Positions 1 through 11,285 of a stretch of DNA of 64,000 bases are shown one piece after another. The position numbers were made by a program, and so were the translations under genes. Positions within the stretch are counted from its first letter, which is position 1. Every line of letters starts with the position of its first letter. The stretch lies in the NCBI GenBank assembly GCA_028752905.1, contig JAQNBH010000009.1, positions 27,743,312-27,807,311 of the forward strand, given 5' to 3'. The notes under the pieces are model-generated. The model was not told where the DNA came from. It worked only from the letters and a program-made list of their open reading frames with translations, and ran no database searches. The DNA is from Cladorhizidae sp. MBARI D1340-BT2 (lineage: Eukaryota; Porifera; Demospongiae; Poecilosclerida; Cladorhizidae).

Positions 1-1515
1 TCTCTTGTACTATTGTCACTCCAGAGGTAAGGTCTTGGCACTTTCTTGTAATTTAACAACAGCTTCTTTAACAGACCTAAAGAGAGTGACTAGGGAATAC
101 AAAAATGCCAAGGACTCCAATGTTTTCATATATGCAAGAGCATTTTTCTTATCATCAGTAGTCCAACCATCTTTATAGTTCACAAATTCACTATTTCCAT
201 CGAGTACTATCTCACACATTTCAATTAGAAAAGGATGATATAGACAGAAACGCTCCCAGCCATTGATGTTCTCTACCCATCGAGTAATGCAAACGTTGAT
301 TATTGAAGACTGCTTTGTGCCAATCTGAGACCTCTTCTGAATTATTGCTTTAAGGAGACCCTCTCTTTTAGCTGAATCCTTTATCCATAATGTGAAACCT
401 TTTATCTGAATTACACAGTTCCTTACAGGTGGAACAGAACAGGAACTTATGATAGCCAGATTATGGAAGGACTTGCACAATAGGTGTACAATGCCTTGGG
501 ATGCTTCTCTCGAAGTAATGCCTGCACAACAGCTATCTCCCCACTCATCATTGAGGCCCCATCATACCCTTGTCCTCGCAAATCACTCAGTGATAAGCCA
601 AGCCCCTCCAAGGTCTGTATAATGGCATTTGCTACATCAGCTGCTCGGACTCTCTCAAGTTTTACAAATGAAACATACTCTTCTCGAATGTCACCATGGC
701 CATCAACAAAGTGAAGGCATATGTGCAAATGCTCTACATTGTGACATGAAACCTCATCAGCTAGAACGGAAAAATATTTTGCTTCTTTTATTTCAGATAT
801 TGTTTTGGCAAGAATCATATCATAGCCTATAATATTAATAATTACATTTTGAGTCCCTGGTGATAAGTGTGTTGCATTCTTTGCCTCGGTACAATAAAGA
901 TGCTCATATAAAATACTGTCTGTCCCCGCAAAAGATTTTAGCAGTGCTAAAAAGTTTCCTGCATTCTTTGACGATGCAACATCCTCTAACTTTCCACGAA
1001 ATGCAATACCCTGTTTGCCTAAAAAAAGAATTGCTCAAACAATTTGCCTCGGTATTGACTTATTTCCTTTTGAACAGCAGTAGTGCTTGTCATTACATCT
1101 ACTCGTGATGCTGGATTTTCAATTGTGCATATGCTTGCTGAAAACAATCACGATGGTATTGAAGCTTCGGATGATTACTCAAAGTGCAACTCATCTTGAT
1201 CCAGTTAGAAAAAGGCTTAATTACCAGGTAACCTTTATCTTTACGTTGGCTAGATGGAAGAAACAGAGCACAACGCGGACAAAATACACCATCTACCTTA
1301 GGACTGAAGACTAGCCAAGGATATTTACTGAGCCACAATATGTTAAACTTTTGGTGATAGCTAGGTAATAAGGTGCCAGTAAGGACACTAGGCAATTGTA
1401 CATTGTGGTGACAGTATCTAGCACCACTATTTATTAAACTAGCAGCATCATCAATAGACCTATTTGCAGATAATAAACATACGATTCTGGTCCTTCGGCA
1501 CTTCCACTTGAGCAT
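1..1515 (-). pseudogene. hAT-like transposase, ZMYM1/DUF4371 type, left-arm copy
   Basis: On the minus strand from about 1515 there is a TTF-type zinc-finger module (WLSKYPWLVFSPKVDGVFC followed by P-R-C, then a Cys/His-rich tail) ending near 1099. After an interruption the DUF4371 region follows (about 1020-447), with the conserved FSVLADEVS block that carries the first catalytic Asp and the LRGQGYDGASMMSG block. The next section (480-16) covers the RNase H-like core up to the window edge. A frameshift separates the last two parts near 455-480 (CASPS versus HNLAI). The right-arm copy has the same shift, so the damage predates the arm duplication. In a live element this protein would cut and rejoin the transposon ends in the nucleus. 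Confidence 0.85.
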
Positions 1516-2203
1516 TCATTAACTATAGGAACTTCAACTTCATGTCAGCTTTCCAGTGTGGTACTGATTTCAGAATGATCCAGATCAGACTGAGGTTCAC
1601 TAGAATCTGAATAAATGAGATTGGTTTATCAAGTGTACAGGCTTCAAGCTAAATAGCTAGCAATAATTTCTCTTATCTTCATCCTCAATGGCTGTTATTA
1701 TGAAAAATTACCTGATGTCCATATTTTGTCGTTGCCTCTTCATGGCAGAGTTGTAGCTCATTAGTTCCACAACTACTATTAATGCTCACGTAGCATGATG
1801 TGTAACTGTGCAATGATTAGCTCATTAACCGATCGAAGGACAAAGTCCATCCAACCAGACAGCCCCTCGGTGGGACCCGAGCGCCCTGAGCAGATTGGTC
1901 TTATTTGCATGGGGGGGTTGTGGGCTTTCTTTAGAAAGTACATTCGTTGGGTTCTCATTTCCCCTCCCCCATGGTCAAGGGCTAGGGCTAGGGCAAAGCC
2001 TAGCCCTAAGTTATTGTAATTTTGTTTCCACATTATTTAACACTATCAATGTACCTATGTATAATTAAAATTATATTAATGAAGTGAGCCATTGTCTGAA
2101 ATGAAATCTGAGAGGGCAAAACACACACAAACACATTCCAATGAATATCATTAAAATGAAAGGGGTGTTCTGCAGAACCCCCAGAAATCCCCGTACGCCC
2201 ATG
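1..2203 (-). mobile_element. hAT transposon (TTF/DUF4371 type), left-arm copy, 3' end outside window
   Basis: The element begins, on the minus strand, at a terminus reading CATGGGCGTACG, whose reverse complement ends at 2203. It then runs leftward through about 690 bp of non-coding sequence into the transposase and off the window. The same terminus in the right arm (52573) pairs with CAGGGGCGTATGCAGA at the far end (55638), which identifies it as a hAT-type inverted terminal repeat. A short TAGCCC-like hexamer array sits at 1978-2012. Confidence 0.72.
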
Positions 2204-3204
2204 ATAAGGGCTAGGTACTACATCCAAAGCTTTAGTGGATAAATTATCTAAGCCTGTCATTATCTAGTAGACTATAATAGTAAAATAACAGCAAGATCCA
2301 CACCCTTAAGAGTTCCCATTAAATATATCTAGCTTCACTGCTGAATGCTGCCTGTACTAGAGCAAGAACAAACTAAACATATAACGCAGCAGAAATTAGG
2401 TTCGCTGTTGCTACCTCCCAGTATAGAGCTCATTCATCATAGAGCTCAAGTTCCATGCAAAGACAGCTGTTGTTGGTCTAGTTTTAACTTACAGAGGAAA
2501 ATGTACCCATAGCATCTAGTTTTGTGTGTAGCATCCTGAGCGCATTATGACACCATGTTAAGAGAGTTGAGATATAGACAGTTGTGGGTATTATTACCAC
2601 CAACAATAAGTAGTTGTATTATGCACATTGCAAGATGTTGGGGATGATTATTGTAGATTCAAATACTCACCAAATGTGAGGAGAGTCCGAACATCAAGAG
2701 GAGGGAGATGAATATCAGGTTACATATAAGAAGGTAAAACATGTAACATTACATCATATTATGCATAATACTAGTACACTTCTAAATTTATTCAAACTTG
2801 TACGAATACTCTCAGCTGAACAAAAAAGCTGATTTAAATAAAGTTCTAGTATATTATTATAATGAGATTTTGAACTGCACAGAACTAATTACTCACACAG
2901 GAACTGGAAAAAAGAAAGAAAATAAAAGTGCAAAACAAGGTTAGTTTTTGTCTGTCGGTATCAATTAGTTACAGAGCAACTTACCCTAAGCAAATTCAAG
3001 GATTCTCTTTAACTAAATCTGTTTGTTTTTTAGTCCTAACGGTTCAACAGAAATACTTCAGTCTTCATCAGAAAGAAGAAAGTTTTGTCTCACATCTGGC
3101 TAGCTAGTCTGTTCCAGGTATAAAATTGACACAATCGCAGCTGAATTTGCATTTCCAAATTAATGGACAGTTCTAAGGCACTTACACAGGATTACATCCG
3201 CACT

Positions 3205-3660
3205 CAAATCAATACTTAACCTGTGATAGAATCACTCTTACCAAATATAAACATCACCAGTTCGCAATGAGTCAACTGGGAGTTTGTCAGGGATGACCAG
3301 TGCATAAAAAAAATTAAAAAATTTTTTAACTTGTGGTTACCATGTATAGCCCCATAGATTCTGCAAACTTCATGTTATGGACTTTATATACAGCTCAAAA
3401 GATAGGTCTCTCTGTGTGCTCTATGTTGATACTAAAGTATTTTTCATAGATATAACTATAGCCATGTTACAGGAGCTACAAGTGGAAGGATCCTCAAAAA
3501 CCTGAATGCCTGATTTTGGTGCGTAAATATCTCCAGATTGCCAAGTGCTAGAGAGTTGAAATTAGCACCAGTGGCTACAGGAAGCCCTACTCTATACAAT
3601 TACAGTTTTCATTAGGCGCTAAAATGTAAGTACGTAGTCAAGCGTGCGGGTGGAAAATGA
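3205..3660. repeat. Dispersed repeat, copy 1 of the AAAGATAG/CTCAAAAGAT family
   Basis: About 450 bp matching the half-palindromes at 8830-9250 and 9275-9640 and their right-arm partners. Shared landmarks are CATAGATTCTG followed by AAACTTCAT, the ATAGCTCAAAAGAT block, ATATCTCCAGATTGCCAAG, and GGCGCTAAAATGTAAGTAC near the end. In the right arm the first part of this copy is missing because of the roughly 590-bp gap relative to 2900-3490. A more diverged relative lies at 32480-32800. No coding capacity is visible, so it is most likely a non-autonomous element. Confidence 0.65.
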
Positions 3661-3789
3661 ATGAAATTCATAAGTCTCCCAAGCCATATTAAATTAAGTA
3701 CCGTGGCTCCTGAGATGATGTAACGACCTATAGATGGTCTATCCTGCATTCTTTGCAATTGGTTTTATTCAGCAAAGTATATTCAACTA

Positions 3790-5480
3790 TAAAACCATTT
3801 GAAGATCAGTTATCATGAAATATGCAATTCTTGTGACAGGCTCAATGTTGATATCCTTTACGATCCAGTTATACCATCATTGGGACATTGGAAAATGTTT
3901 TTGGCAATTTAGAGGACGTGCAGGAGGAGCTGCCTGTGCCACTAGATCACTTGGGAAAGGTTGCAAATGTCATGATGGAGCAGCAAGATACTCGTTAGGA
4001 AACTGTGGACAGTTACAGAGAGTTGCAGCTATAAATAGGCCTGGTTATGCTATTACAATTCTTGCCTCAATGTTCTGGGAAATATGTTACACTAATCATG
4101 AAGCTTGTTCACATGTTCATAATTGGTGCATGTTTCAAGGACTTTGAGAACAGTGCGCTTCATAGCAAGATACCATAACTTAACTTAAGAACATTAGGTA
4201 ACTAAACATGAGAGGCTTAACAACTACAGTTTAGGAAACTAAAATATTTTTATAGACAAAAGTGGTACAAGTTAGGCCCCCTAAATGCTACTTAATAGAA
4301 CGTTCAGCATTTGACAGTCAAGTACATGCACGTGTGTGGGAGGTGTCTCTTCAATGGGATTGTTATTCCAAGCTCTAGTATGGTGGCTGCTTCATACCAG
4401 CAGCATTAGAACAACATTAGTTATCCCTGCAGCATTAGAGGGTGGAGTATGTACAGGTGCCTCTTAATACTCTAGCAACTTACAAGAACTGATCTAAAAT
4501 GGTCTTAAGGCTTTTAAAATCATAACTTAATCAGTTTTGCAAGCAAGTATAAAGGATGTGAATGGAAAGACCCAAACCTACCTAAAGGAAATGTGGCTAG
4601 GGATAAAATTTCTATATATTTTCTAATAGCAACTGCAGATAATATTTACTTCAGTCCATCTACCTGCAATTTCTATTTGAAGGGTGGTTGCAATTGAAAG
4701 GGAGGTTATTATTAACAAGTCTGGTTTGACAAGAAAAATGCTGTTACCAATCGCTGATCGCAACCACTGTCCTCGAAGGAATCTTTATGGGCATTCTGCT
4801 GTTTTAGCAAGCTGTTTTTCCTACACTAGGCTACTTGTGCCTATACCAGTAAACTCTCTCAATAGTTTAGACTTTGAGAAATGAGTTAGTGTCCTTTGAT
4901 ACATTGTTTACAGTCTTCTGCTGATTTGGGCCACGATAGAGCAAGATCTTTGCAGTGGCATCTGGGATGTAAAACTTGTGAAGGTTTTAACACCAGAAAG
5001 GATAGCATTAACTTTCAAATAGTTCATCCGGGATCCCGTCCCACAGACAATGATGGATGACGCAGGGAGAGTGCATTTGAGCTTGATGGGAGCTAAGTGA
5101 GCATTCTGATCTCTGTGGGTAATATGATTTAATTAATTTCTGGCTTACATAAGTATGTTGATAAGGGATCACTAGTTACGGAGAAAAAATGCTGACTTGC
5201 TTCCATTGAGATTAGTATGCTACACTTGTTAGTTGACATTTTTGTCCTTGGATGGGATCCTGTAAACTCTAGTAAAGGTAATGCTACCCTTATTGCTGTC
5301 AGAACAGCTAGCTACTACTAATGCCCAACTTTTCCAGGAGAAATTTGTAGAGGGTAACTCTTTGCCTCATGATATTTGCTAGCACCTTCAATGCATAACC
5401 ATACTAGATGCTGATACAGAAATCCAACCAGGAGTGCATTTTCTTCTAAAGAGAGAAGATATTCTGAGGGATTTCAAGCT
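3790..5480 (+). other. Decayed, partly coding sequence of unknown origin (left arm)
   Basis: Several short blocks read like eroded exons, but I do not recognise the gene. At 3860-3990 one frame gives GTLENVFGNLEDVQEELPV and then LGKVANVMMEQQDTR before a stop. Near 4980-5100 another gives VKVLTPERIALTFK and MMDDAGRVHLSLMGAK, ending at a GTGAGC that could be a splice donor. At 5280-5490 a third gives LFQEKFVEGNSLPHD, CITILDADTEIQPGVHFLL and KREDILRDFKLA. All are repeated in inverted form at 49860-51560, and the first block recurs at 63028-63210. A 110-codon frame (3815-4147) overlaps the first block, with no detectable family. A captured host gene or a second transposon gene are both possible. 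Confidence 0.4.
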
Positions 5481-5485
5481 AGCAT

Positions 5486-6006
5486 AGGTGAATATACAGC
5501 TTTCATTGGCTTGCAGAGACAGCAGCAAAGGTAAGGAAGGGACAGTTTATGATGGCAATTTTTGGCTTGTCAATCAGTTTTATTCATTTCTATATTTTTA
5601 TCGCTTCCTCCACCCACTCCCACAAACTAGAACAAGAAATAAAGTTTAATGTAATAATGCTGTAATCATCTGCACAGGTCCAGTAAAAAATCTGGTTTTT
5701 AGCACGTTTTATGATGAATGTCCCAATTTGAAGATATCAGCTTAAAGGTGAATATACAGCTTTCATTGGCTTGCAGAGACAGCAGCAAAGGTAAGGAAGG
5801 GACAGTTTATGATGGCAATTTTTGGCTTGTCAATCAGTTTTATTCATTTCTATATTTTTATCGCTTCCTCCACCCACTCCCACAAACTAGAACAAGAAAT
5901 AAAGTTTAATGTAATAATGCTGTAATCATCTGCACAGGTCCAGTTAAAAATCTGGTTTTTAGCACGTTTTATGATGAATGTCCCAATTTGAAGATATCAG
6001 CTTAAA
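5486..6006 (+). repeat. 260-bp tandem duplication, left arm only
   Basis: Two nearly identical consecutive copies (5486-5745 and 5746-6006), each running from AGGTGAATATACAGC to GATATCAGCTTAAA. They differ by a single base near CCAGTAAAAAATC / CCAGTTAAAAATC. The right arm has one copy (about 49806-50062). The duplication therefore happened after the arms separated, or one copy was lost from the right arm. Confidence 0.92.
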
Positions 6007-6022
6007 AAGGTGAATCAGTTAA

Positions 6023-8684
6023 GGGGGGAAGAGGTCTGAAAACACATATTTTTTCAAATTTTTTTTTATGGGCCCAAAAGGGTTCATAATATGTCTGGAG
6101 TTTGAGTTTCAAGTTTCAGAGCAAGTGAATACTTGCATCAGAAGATATAGCCATTTTTATACAGTGCATTATTATTCCATTTCATTTCATTTCACTTCAC
6201 ATTGGAAGAGGTTCTCTCCCAGTCTTACCTGGCTACAATCGGGCGGGCGGCGATGATCGCCTACCCAAAATACAGTTTTTATATATCAAAATGTTGCCAA
6301 TTTCATGGAGACCCTTACCAGTCGTTTGCGCAATGAATTGGCCAGGTGGGGGGGTAGTGCGCAACCGCTAAGATGAGCACGTTTTTTTAGGTCAAGGTTC
6401 ACTTGAAACTATTACACTGTTGAGTTATGGGGAAGAGAACAGAGAAGCATTTTAAACAGAAAGGCCAAGGATTCAAGAAGAGTGAAGACAAGAAGAAGAA
6501 AGCCCTACAGGCGGCTGTTGTTGAGCCTGTCACAGTAGCCGCGCAAGGCAAGTTTTAATGTTTATCTCCATACTAAAAAGTTACTAGCTGTTTCCTTTCC
6601 TTTGTTAGTGAGTCTCTTGGATCCTGTGGGTGGGGTAGCGCCTTCTGTGAACCTTCACTTACCTTGCAATCAATTGCAAATGTCTGAAGAGAGGCCAGTT
6701 CCATTGGTGACTATGACAAGTGACTATGACCAGGAAGAAGTTGGCTCTCATGGATAGTTCAGCTGCTTCTGTGGCTGTTGCTACTGGATCTACTGGCTCT
6801 ACCTCTTTGGACTCGGGTGGTGTTGGAGAACTAGGTAAGGGTAATCGTATAATAAACTTAGATAAGCTTAGAGAGGTCATAGAAAGGTGTAATAAGTTGG
6901 TAACTGAGCTCCCTTGCAACTGAAGCCCGTAGGGCAGGCATGGTTTACTTTTTGTTCAAATTGTAGTAACACTCGAGACATCTCAAACCCTGTATCTGTA
7001 GAAGCATTCTTTGAACATCCAGTCAGTACTGGGTGCTCGCATTGCTGGAATTAGTCATTCTGGTCTGGAAGACATCACTGCAGTCATGGATATGTTGCCC
7101 CCTCTTAGTTCCACTTGTTTTTTTAAAATATACTAGGTCAATAGGGAGTGACGCAAATGCAGTAACAGAGTATTATGTTGGATGCCGCTCATAGGTTACA
7201 TGATTTTTATAGGGTTAGGCATGAAGACATCATTGATGTTAGTATTACTGTTGACGGCACATGGCTTAGACAGGGCCACAAATCAAATTATGGCTTGGTT
7301 GCGGTGATGTCTTGGGACACTGGAGAGGTTTTAGATTATTATCTTATGTCTAATTTCAAGCTTGTGCGCGAAGACCTGAAGATGAAACAGAAGCTAGTTA
7401 CACAGAATGGTTTGAGGGTCACAAGGTAAATTGTGAAGCCAATTTTGAAGGCTCTTCGGTTTCTATGGAAGTTGTAGGAACACAAAAACTTTTTTAGCGT
7501 TCAGTGGAGAGACTGAAGCTTAGGTACACACACATTAATTAGTGATGGGTATACAAATGCACATAAACGGGAGTGCAACAAGTGTCGGGCTTGCCATCGA
7601 GAGGCAGCAGAGTTTCAATAGAGGGCGGAGCATTGTATGGTCCTGGCAAGGGGGACCTGTAACATTTTTATTTTGTTTGTCTTGCTTTCTATTGTCAAAC
7701 AGAGATTTCAAACAAAGATTACTGGAAGATACTTTTGTTTATGTGTATTTTTGTCAAGCTTAGAAATTACTGGAGGATGACTTTTGTTTGTGTTCTATTG
7801 TTTTTCAGGGATTACTGGAGGGTGTCGGAAGACATGTGTGGAGGGCGACGATGGATGGACCTGGGCATGGGAGCCCTGCAAATGATGACGTGTTTATGTT
7901 TGCTAATTCAATATTAGCAAAGCAACGTAACAAGTCTGATGCGTCTTTAATTTATGTGTATGTATATATATATAATTATTGTTGGTTTTGAAGTTGTAGT
8001 TAGGATGTAGGATACTGCTGTTGTTGAAAAAATAAAGGACTGTGAAAGTCAATTGGTTGCTTTCAACATTTTGTTTGTACACACACAATTCTAGTAATGA
8101 GGGGATGTATTCTAGTGAAGCAGGGGCAGCTCGGATGTGATTACAAACTGCTTGGACTTCAAGGCTCAATATCTCTGAAGTGATTTTTGAAAAACCGTTC
8201 AAATGATAACTTGAATATTTTTTATCCTTTCATAAAAAAAATTATTTCATTTGAAAGCAAATTTTATATTCTACAACTTGCGCGAGAGTTTTTGTTTGAT
8301 AGGATTACTAAAAAATACCTATAGATGGAAATTTAACGTGATGTCATAAATCTATGTTCAGAAAATGCAACAAAAAAACTTTTTTTCGAAATTTTAAGAC
8401 GCGCAGTTTGTAGTGCTCATTATGATTGACTAATAGACCGAATAAGAGCCTCGCAAAGGTCGTTACTGCAACGTGGTTTACTTAACGGCTTACGGTCCGC
8501 ACTGGAAGAGCCTATAATGAGCCAGGAAAAAATTATGGCGAAACTAAATGACAAAAGAGACTTACCATTAGAAAGCACAGACTGCAAGCTATAATTTGAT
8601 ATATAAATTGGGAAACTAGAGTGAATGCGAGCAAAGATATGGTACTTTATATGAGACTACGCGATACGCAGCCTTCTTTCCCCC
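6023..8684 (+). mobile_element. Kolobok-type DNA transposon, 2662 bp, TSD TTAA
   Basis: The element begins GGGGGGAAGAGGTCTG and its reverse-complemented end begins GGGGGAAAGAAGGCTG, 13 of 16 matching. TTAA flanks both sides (6019-6022 and 8685-8688). The right arm of the inverted repeat has the empty site, GAATCAGTTAATGAAATA in left-arm orientation (49799-49802), with a single TTAA and otherwise matching flanks. That gives exact borders. TTAA target sites occur in both Kolobok and piggyBac; the internal DGTW-RGH transposase motif assigns this one to Kolobok. The insertion postdates the arm duplication. Confidence 0.92.
6427..7480 (+). pseudogene. Kolobok transposase (decayed)
   Basis: A Lys-rich start (MGKRTEKHFKQKG) at 6427 ends near an AGGCAAGT, a possible GC-type splice donor, at about 6545. 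The next block (6720-6923) contains GNRIINLDKLREVIERC, which corresponds to the conserved start of Kolobok/Mutator-like transposase domains. The block at 7175-7429 has VSITVDGTWLRQGHKSNYG and GEVLDYYLMS, the first catalytic region (Asp in VDGTW) of that domain. Between and after these blocks the frame is broken repeatedly. Downstream, 7540-7920 holds only short frames (one with RQQSFNRGRSIVWSWQGG) that I cannot align. The gene points inward within the element and cannot make a full transposase. Confidence 0.75.
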
Positions 8685-8829
8685 TTAATGAAATAATATG
8701 GTATTACATTAAAAAATTAAAGCTTCTTTCTCCATCATAACACATAACAGATGGTGTTACACGACACATAGACAGGGTTACATGTATATCCTTACAAAAT
8801 ATTACCCAATGATTTGACTATGTTTCACA

Positions 8830-9650
8830 ACACTTAACCTGTGATAGAATCATTCCTACAAAATATAAACATCATTGATCAGTTAGCAAGTCGTCAACTG
8901 TGAGTTTGTTAGGGGTGCAGGTGCATATAAAAACAAACTTGTGGTTACCACTTTATAGCGCCATAGATTCTGTAAACTTCATTATGGACTTGATATATAG
9001 CTCAAAAGATTGGTCTCTCCATATGCTCGCTTTGATACTAAAATATTTTTCATATAATAACTATAGGCAGGTTACTGGAACTAAAGTAGAGGGAGCCTCA
9101 AAACCTGTATGCCTGATTTTGCCACATAAATATCTCCAGATTGCCAAGTGTTAGAGAGTTGAAATTAGCACCAGTGGCTAGAGAAAGCCCTACTCTATTT
9201 TTGATTAGGCGCTAAAATGTAAGTACTGGTCAAGCAAGCGCACAGGTGGAAAATGAATTTTATGGAATTTTAACAAAATTCCTTTTACAACCGAGCATTT
9301 GACCACGTACTTACATTTTAGCGCCTCATCAAAACGCTTATTGCATAGAGTAGAGCTTCTTCTAGTCACTGGTGTTAATTTCAACTCTCTAGCACTTGGC
9401 AATCTGGAGATATTTATGCGGCAAAATCAGACATTCAGGTTTTAGGATCCCTCCACTTTAGTTCCAGTAACTTGGCTATAGTTATACGCATGAAAAATAT
9501 AGTATTGAAATAAAGCACACAGAGAGCGCTATCTTTTGAGCTATATATCAAGTACATACCATGAAGTTTACAGAATCTATGGAGCTATAAAGTGGTACCC
9601 CACTTGTTTTTGTTTTTTATTATAAAATGACCTGTCTCCCCCAAAATTAA
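8830..9650. repeat. Foldback repeat (two head-to-head copies of the dispersed repeat), left arm
   Basis: The halves 8935-9250 and 9275-9610 are imperfect inverted copies of each other around a short centre near 9260. For example, CTTGTGGTTACCACTTTATAG pairs with CTATAAAGTGGTACCCCAC, and GGCGCTAAAATGTAAGTAC occurs on opposite strands on both sides of the centre. Each half is a copy of the repeat at 3205-3660. This looks like a foldback or MITE-type element with no coding capacity. Confidence 0.8.
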
Positions 9651-10042
9651 TCATTTACTATACTAGCAAGACCTCCACTCAGAACCAGTTGGGCAAGGGG
9701 GTCGCTCTCAAATGAAGTTAGTAGAAGCCTTCAACAGTGTGATGCAGTAGACAACTAGCTCCACAGATGTGGCAAGAGAAACAGGGATGCTATATGAGGT
9801 TGGGTAGAATCAATCATGGAGAGGAGGGCAAACAGTAAACTACTCACAATCACTAGCATTGTGTACATATGCACAATCATGCACTTTGCTACAGATCACC
9901 AGTTACATCACCTCCCTAACCGCAGGCAGCTGTAACAAGCAACCAGGGGTAAAGGTCAGCCAACTGGTATAAGTAAGCAGTGTATAGACCTACATGCTTG
10001 TAAGTAACTGTCCATCACTGGGGTCTACTTTTAAGTACTATT

Positions 10043-10098
10043 CAGGGCTGCATTTATGATTGAGTTGAGGGGGGAGGGAGGGGGCACATATTTAACAA
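10043..10098 (-). other. Putative hAT-type terminus at inner edge of left arm
   Basis: CAGGGCTGCATTTATGA at 10043-10059 has the look of a hAT inverted terminal repeat and lies exactly where the arm ends. The same sequence, inverted, lies at 48420-48436, where it follows hAT transposase coding sequence. The 8 bases outside it are GTACTATT (left) and AATAGTAC (right), i.e. the same flank on both arms. I found no second end with the matching 8-bp duplication, so the call is tentative. Confidence 0.4.
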
Positions 10099-10099
10099 C

Positions 10100-10774
10100 A
10101 CTATACAATAATAGAATACCGGTATCTCAAGATCTCAAGAGGGGTTGAGGATCAGCAGTTTACCTTTGCATATGCATGCCTGAATGTGCTACAACCTGTT
10201 ACTATGATAATTAATAAACCAGAGACCAGACAAAGGGCTCTTAGCTCAACTGGTTATGGACACCACATTCCAGCTATTATATCTAATGATTCTAGGGGGG
10301 TAAAGAAATCTTTGACCCAAAAATCAACCTCATAGTTGGTTGCATTCTAGAGTTATTGCAGTCCTGTCAAAATCAGGTGTAAAGTCCCCCACTACTTTAA
10401 GGACCATTTTACGTTTAGTATTTCTCTAATCTTGTGAAGTGCTTGTAGACGTACTTGGTTGTTGCAAATTACCACTTATTATCACCTATCAAGTTATAGT
10501 CAATATAACTAGTTCTTTTCTGCCGTACCAAATGCAAGAAACCTTCACCTTACCAGCTGTAGAAAGCGTGGACTATGCAACAATAAAATGTTATGCTCTA
10601 TGATAGTCATATCTGGCGCTGTCACATAATGATATTGGGATAAAACTGCTATATCTTCAGCAAAAAAGTCAGTAAAATAGCGAACATAATTTTTTCTTTC
10701 TTCTTGGCAAGTACCCCCAGTAATGGATGACCAGCATTAGAACTTTCAGATGAAAATTAACCCACTGTTCCTCA
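10100..10774. other. Non-coding, nothing recognised
   Basis: No coding frame, terminal repeat or tandem array is visible. A TAGCTCAACTGG string at 10242 looks like a tRNA A box, but no B box or cloverleaf follows. Confidence 0.5.
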
Positions 10775-11285
10775 ACATGTATAAGGCATGGTCCATTATA
10801 TTAGTAAGGTGTGGTCACTAGAGGGTGTTGTGCCACTCCTTTACATGTTTAAAGGCTTGGCTGCATAAGGTGAGGCCTATTGCTCTTCCGTAAGGCAAGG
10901 TTGTATGACGTAAGACTTCTTGCCCTTCTAAAGGTCATGATGGCATGTCATGCTTGCATAAGGCATGAGTCCCAGCCCTTTCATTAATAGTTTACAAGTA
11001 CGGGGTGTGGCCTCCTACCTTTCTTTAGATGCTGCTCCTCCTTACTGTATATGACATATGTTTGCATGGAGTGTGGACAACTTCCCTTCAATGCATGTAT
11101 AATGCATGGGGTGAGCTGCCAGCCCTACCCATACATGTAGCTATAAAGAATGGTTGCATGTGGTGTCGACTCCTCACCTTCCTTCTCATATATAATGCAT
11201 GGCTGCATGTGCTGTGGTCTCATGCCCGTCCTTCACATGTGTAAGGCATGTGTGCATGGGGTGTGGCCTCCTGCCCTACTTTTAC
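10775..11285. repeat. Degenerate minisatellite, about 50-60-bp unit
   Basis: A loose series of units containing AAGGCATG, TGCATGGGGTGTGG and CCTCCTGCCCT, e.g. around 10850, 10955, 11105, 11205 and 11240. Unit length and sequence vary considerably, so this is an old array. Confidence 0.6.

Larger units (their letters stand above)
1..10098. repeat. Left arm of giant inverted repeat (cut by window edge)
   Basis: Read on the minus strand, this stretch matches 48379-54783 from end to end, apart from a few discrete gaps. Anchors: the hAT transposase parts at 16-480 and 1099-1515 match 54304-54795 and 53242-53667. The 110-codon frame at 3815-4147 matches 51218-51550. The foldback at 8830-9650 matches 48840-49680. 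The inner limit is the A-rich end of CACATATTTAACAA at 10098, after which the two arms diverge. Left-only material is the Kolobok element (6023-8684), one copy of a 260-bp tandem duplication, and about 590 bp near 2900-3490. Similarity by eye is well above 90 percent. The outer limit lies beyond position 1. Confidence 0.93.

Noticed and set aside
1978..2012. Internal telomere-like array (TAGGGC)
   Set aside because: Only about four imperfect hexamers, not the TTAGGG unit, and located inside the hAT leader.
6023..8684. piggyBac element, because of the TTAA target site
   Set aside because: The transposase motif DGTW-RGH and the G-rich ends fit Kolobok; no piggyBac DESM or MGGVD motif is present.
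10235..10300. tRNA-like start GGGCTCTTAGCTCAACTGGTTA, possible tRNA gene or SINE head
   Set aside because: The A box fits, but no B box, anticodon arm or 3' pairing follows.
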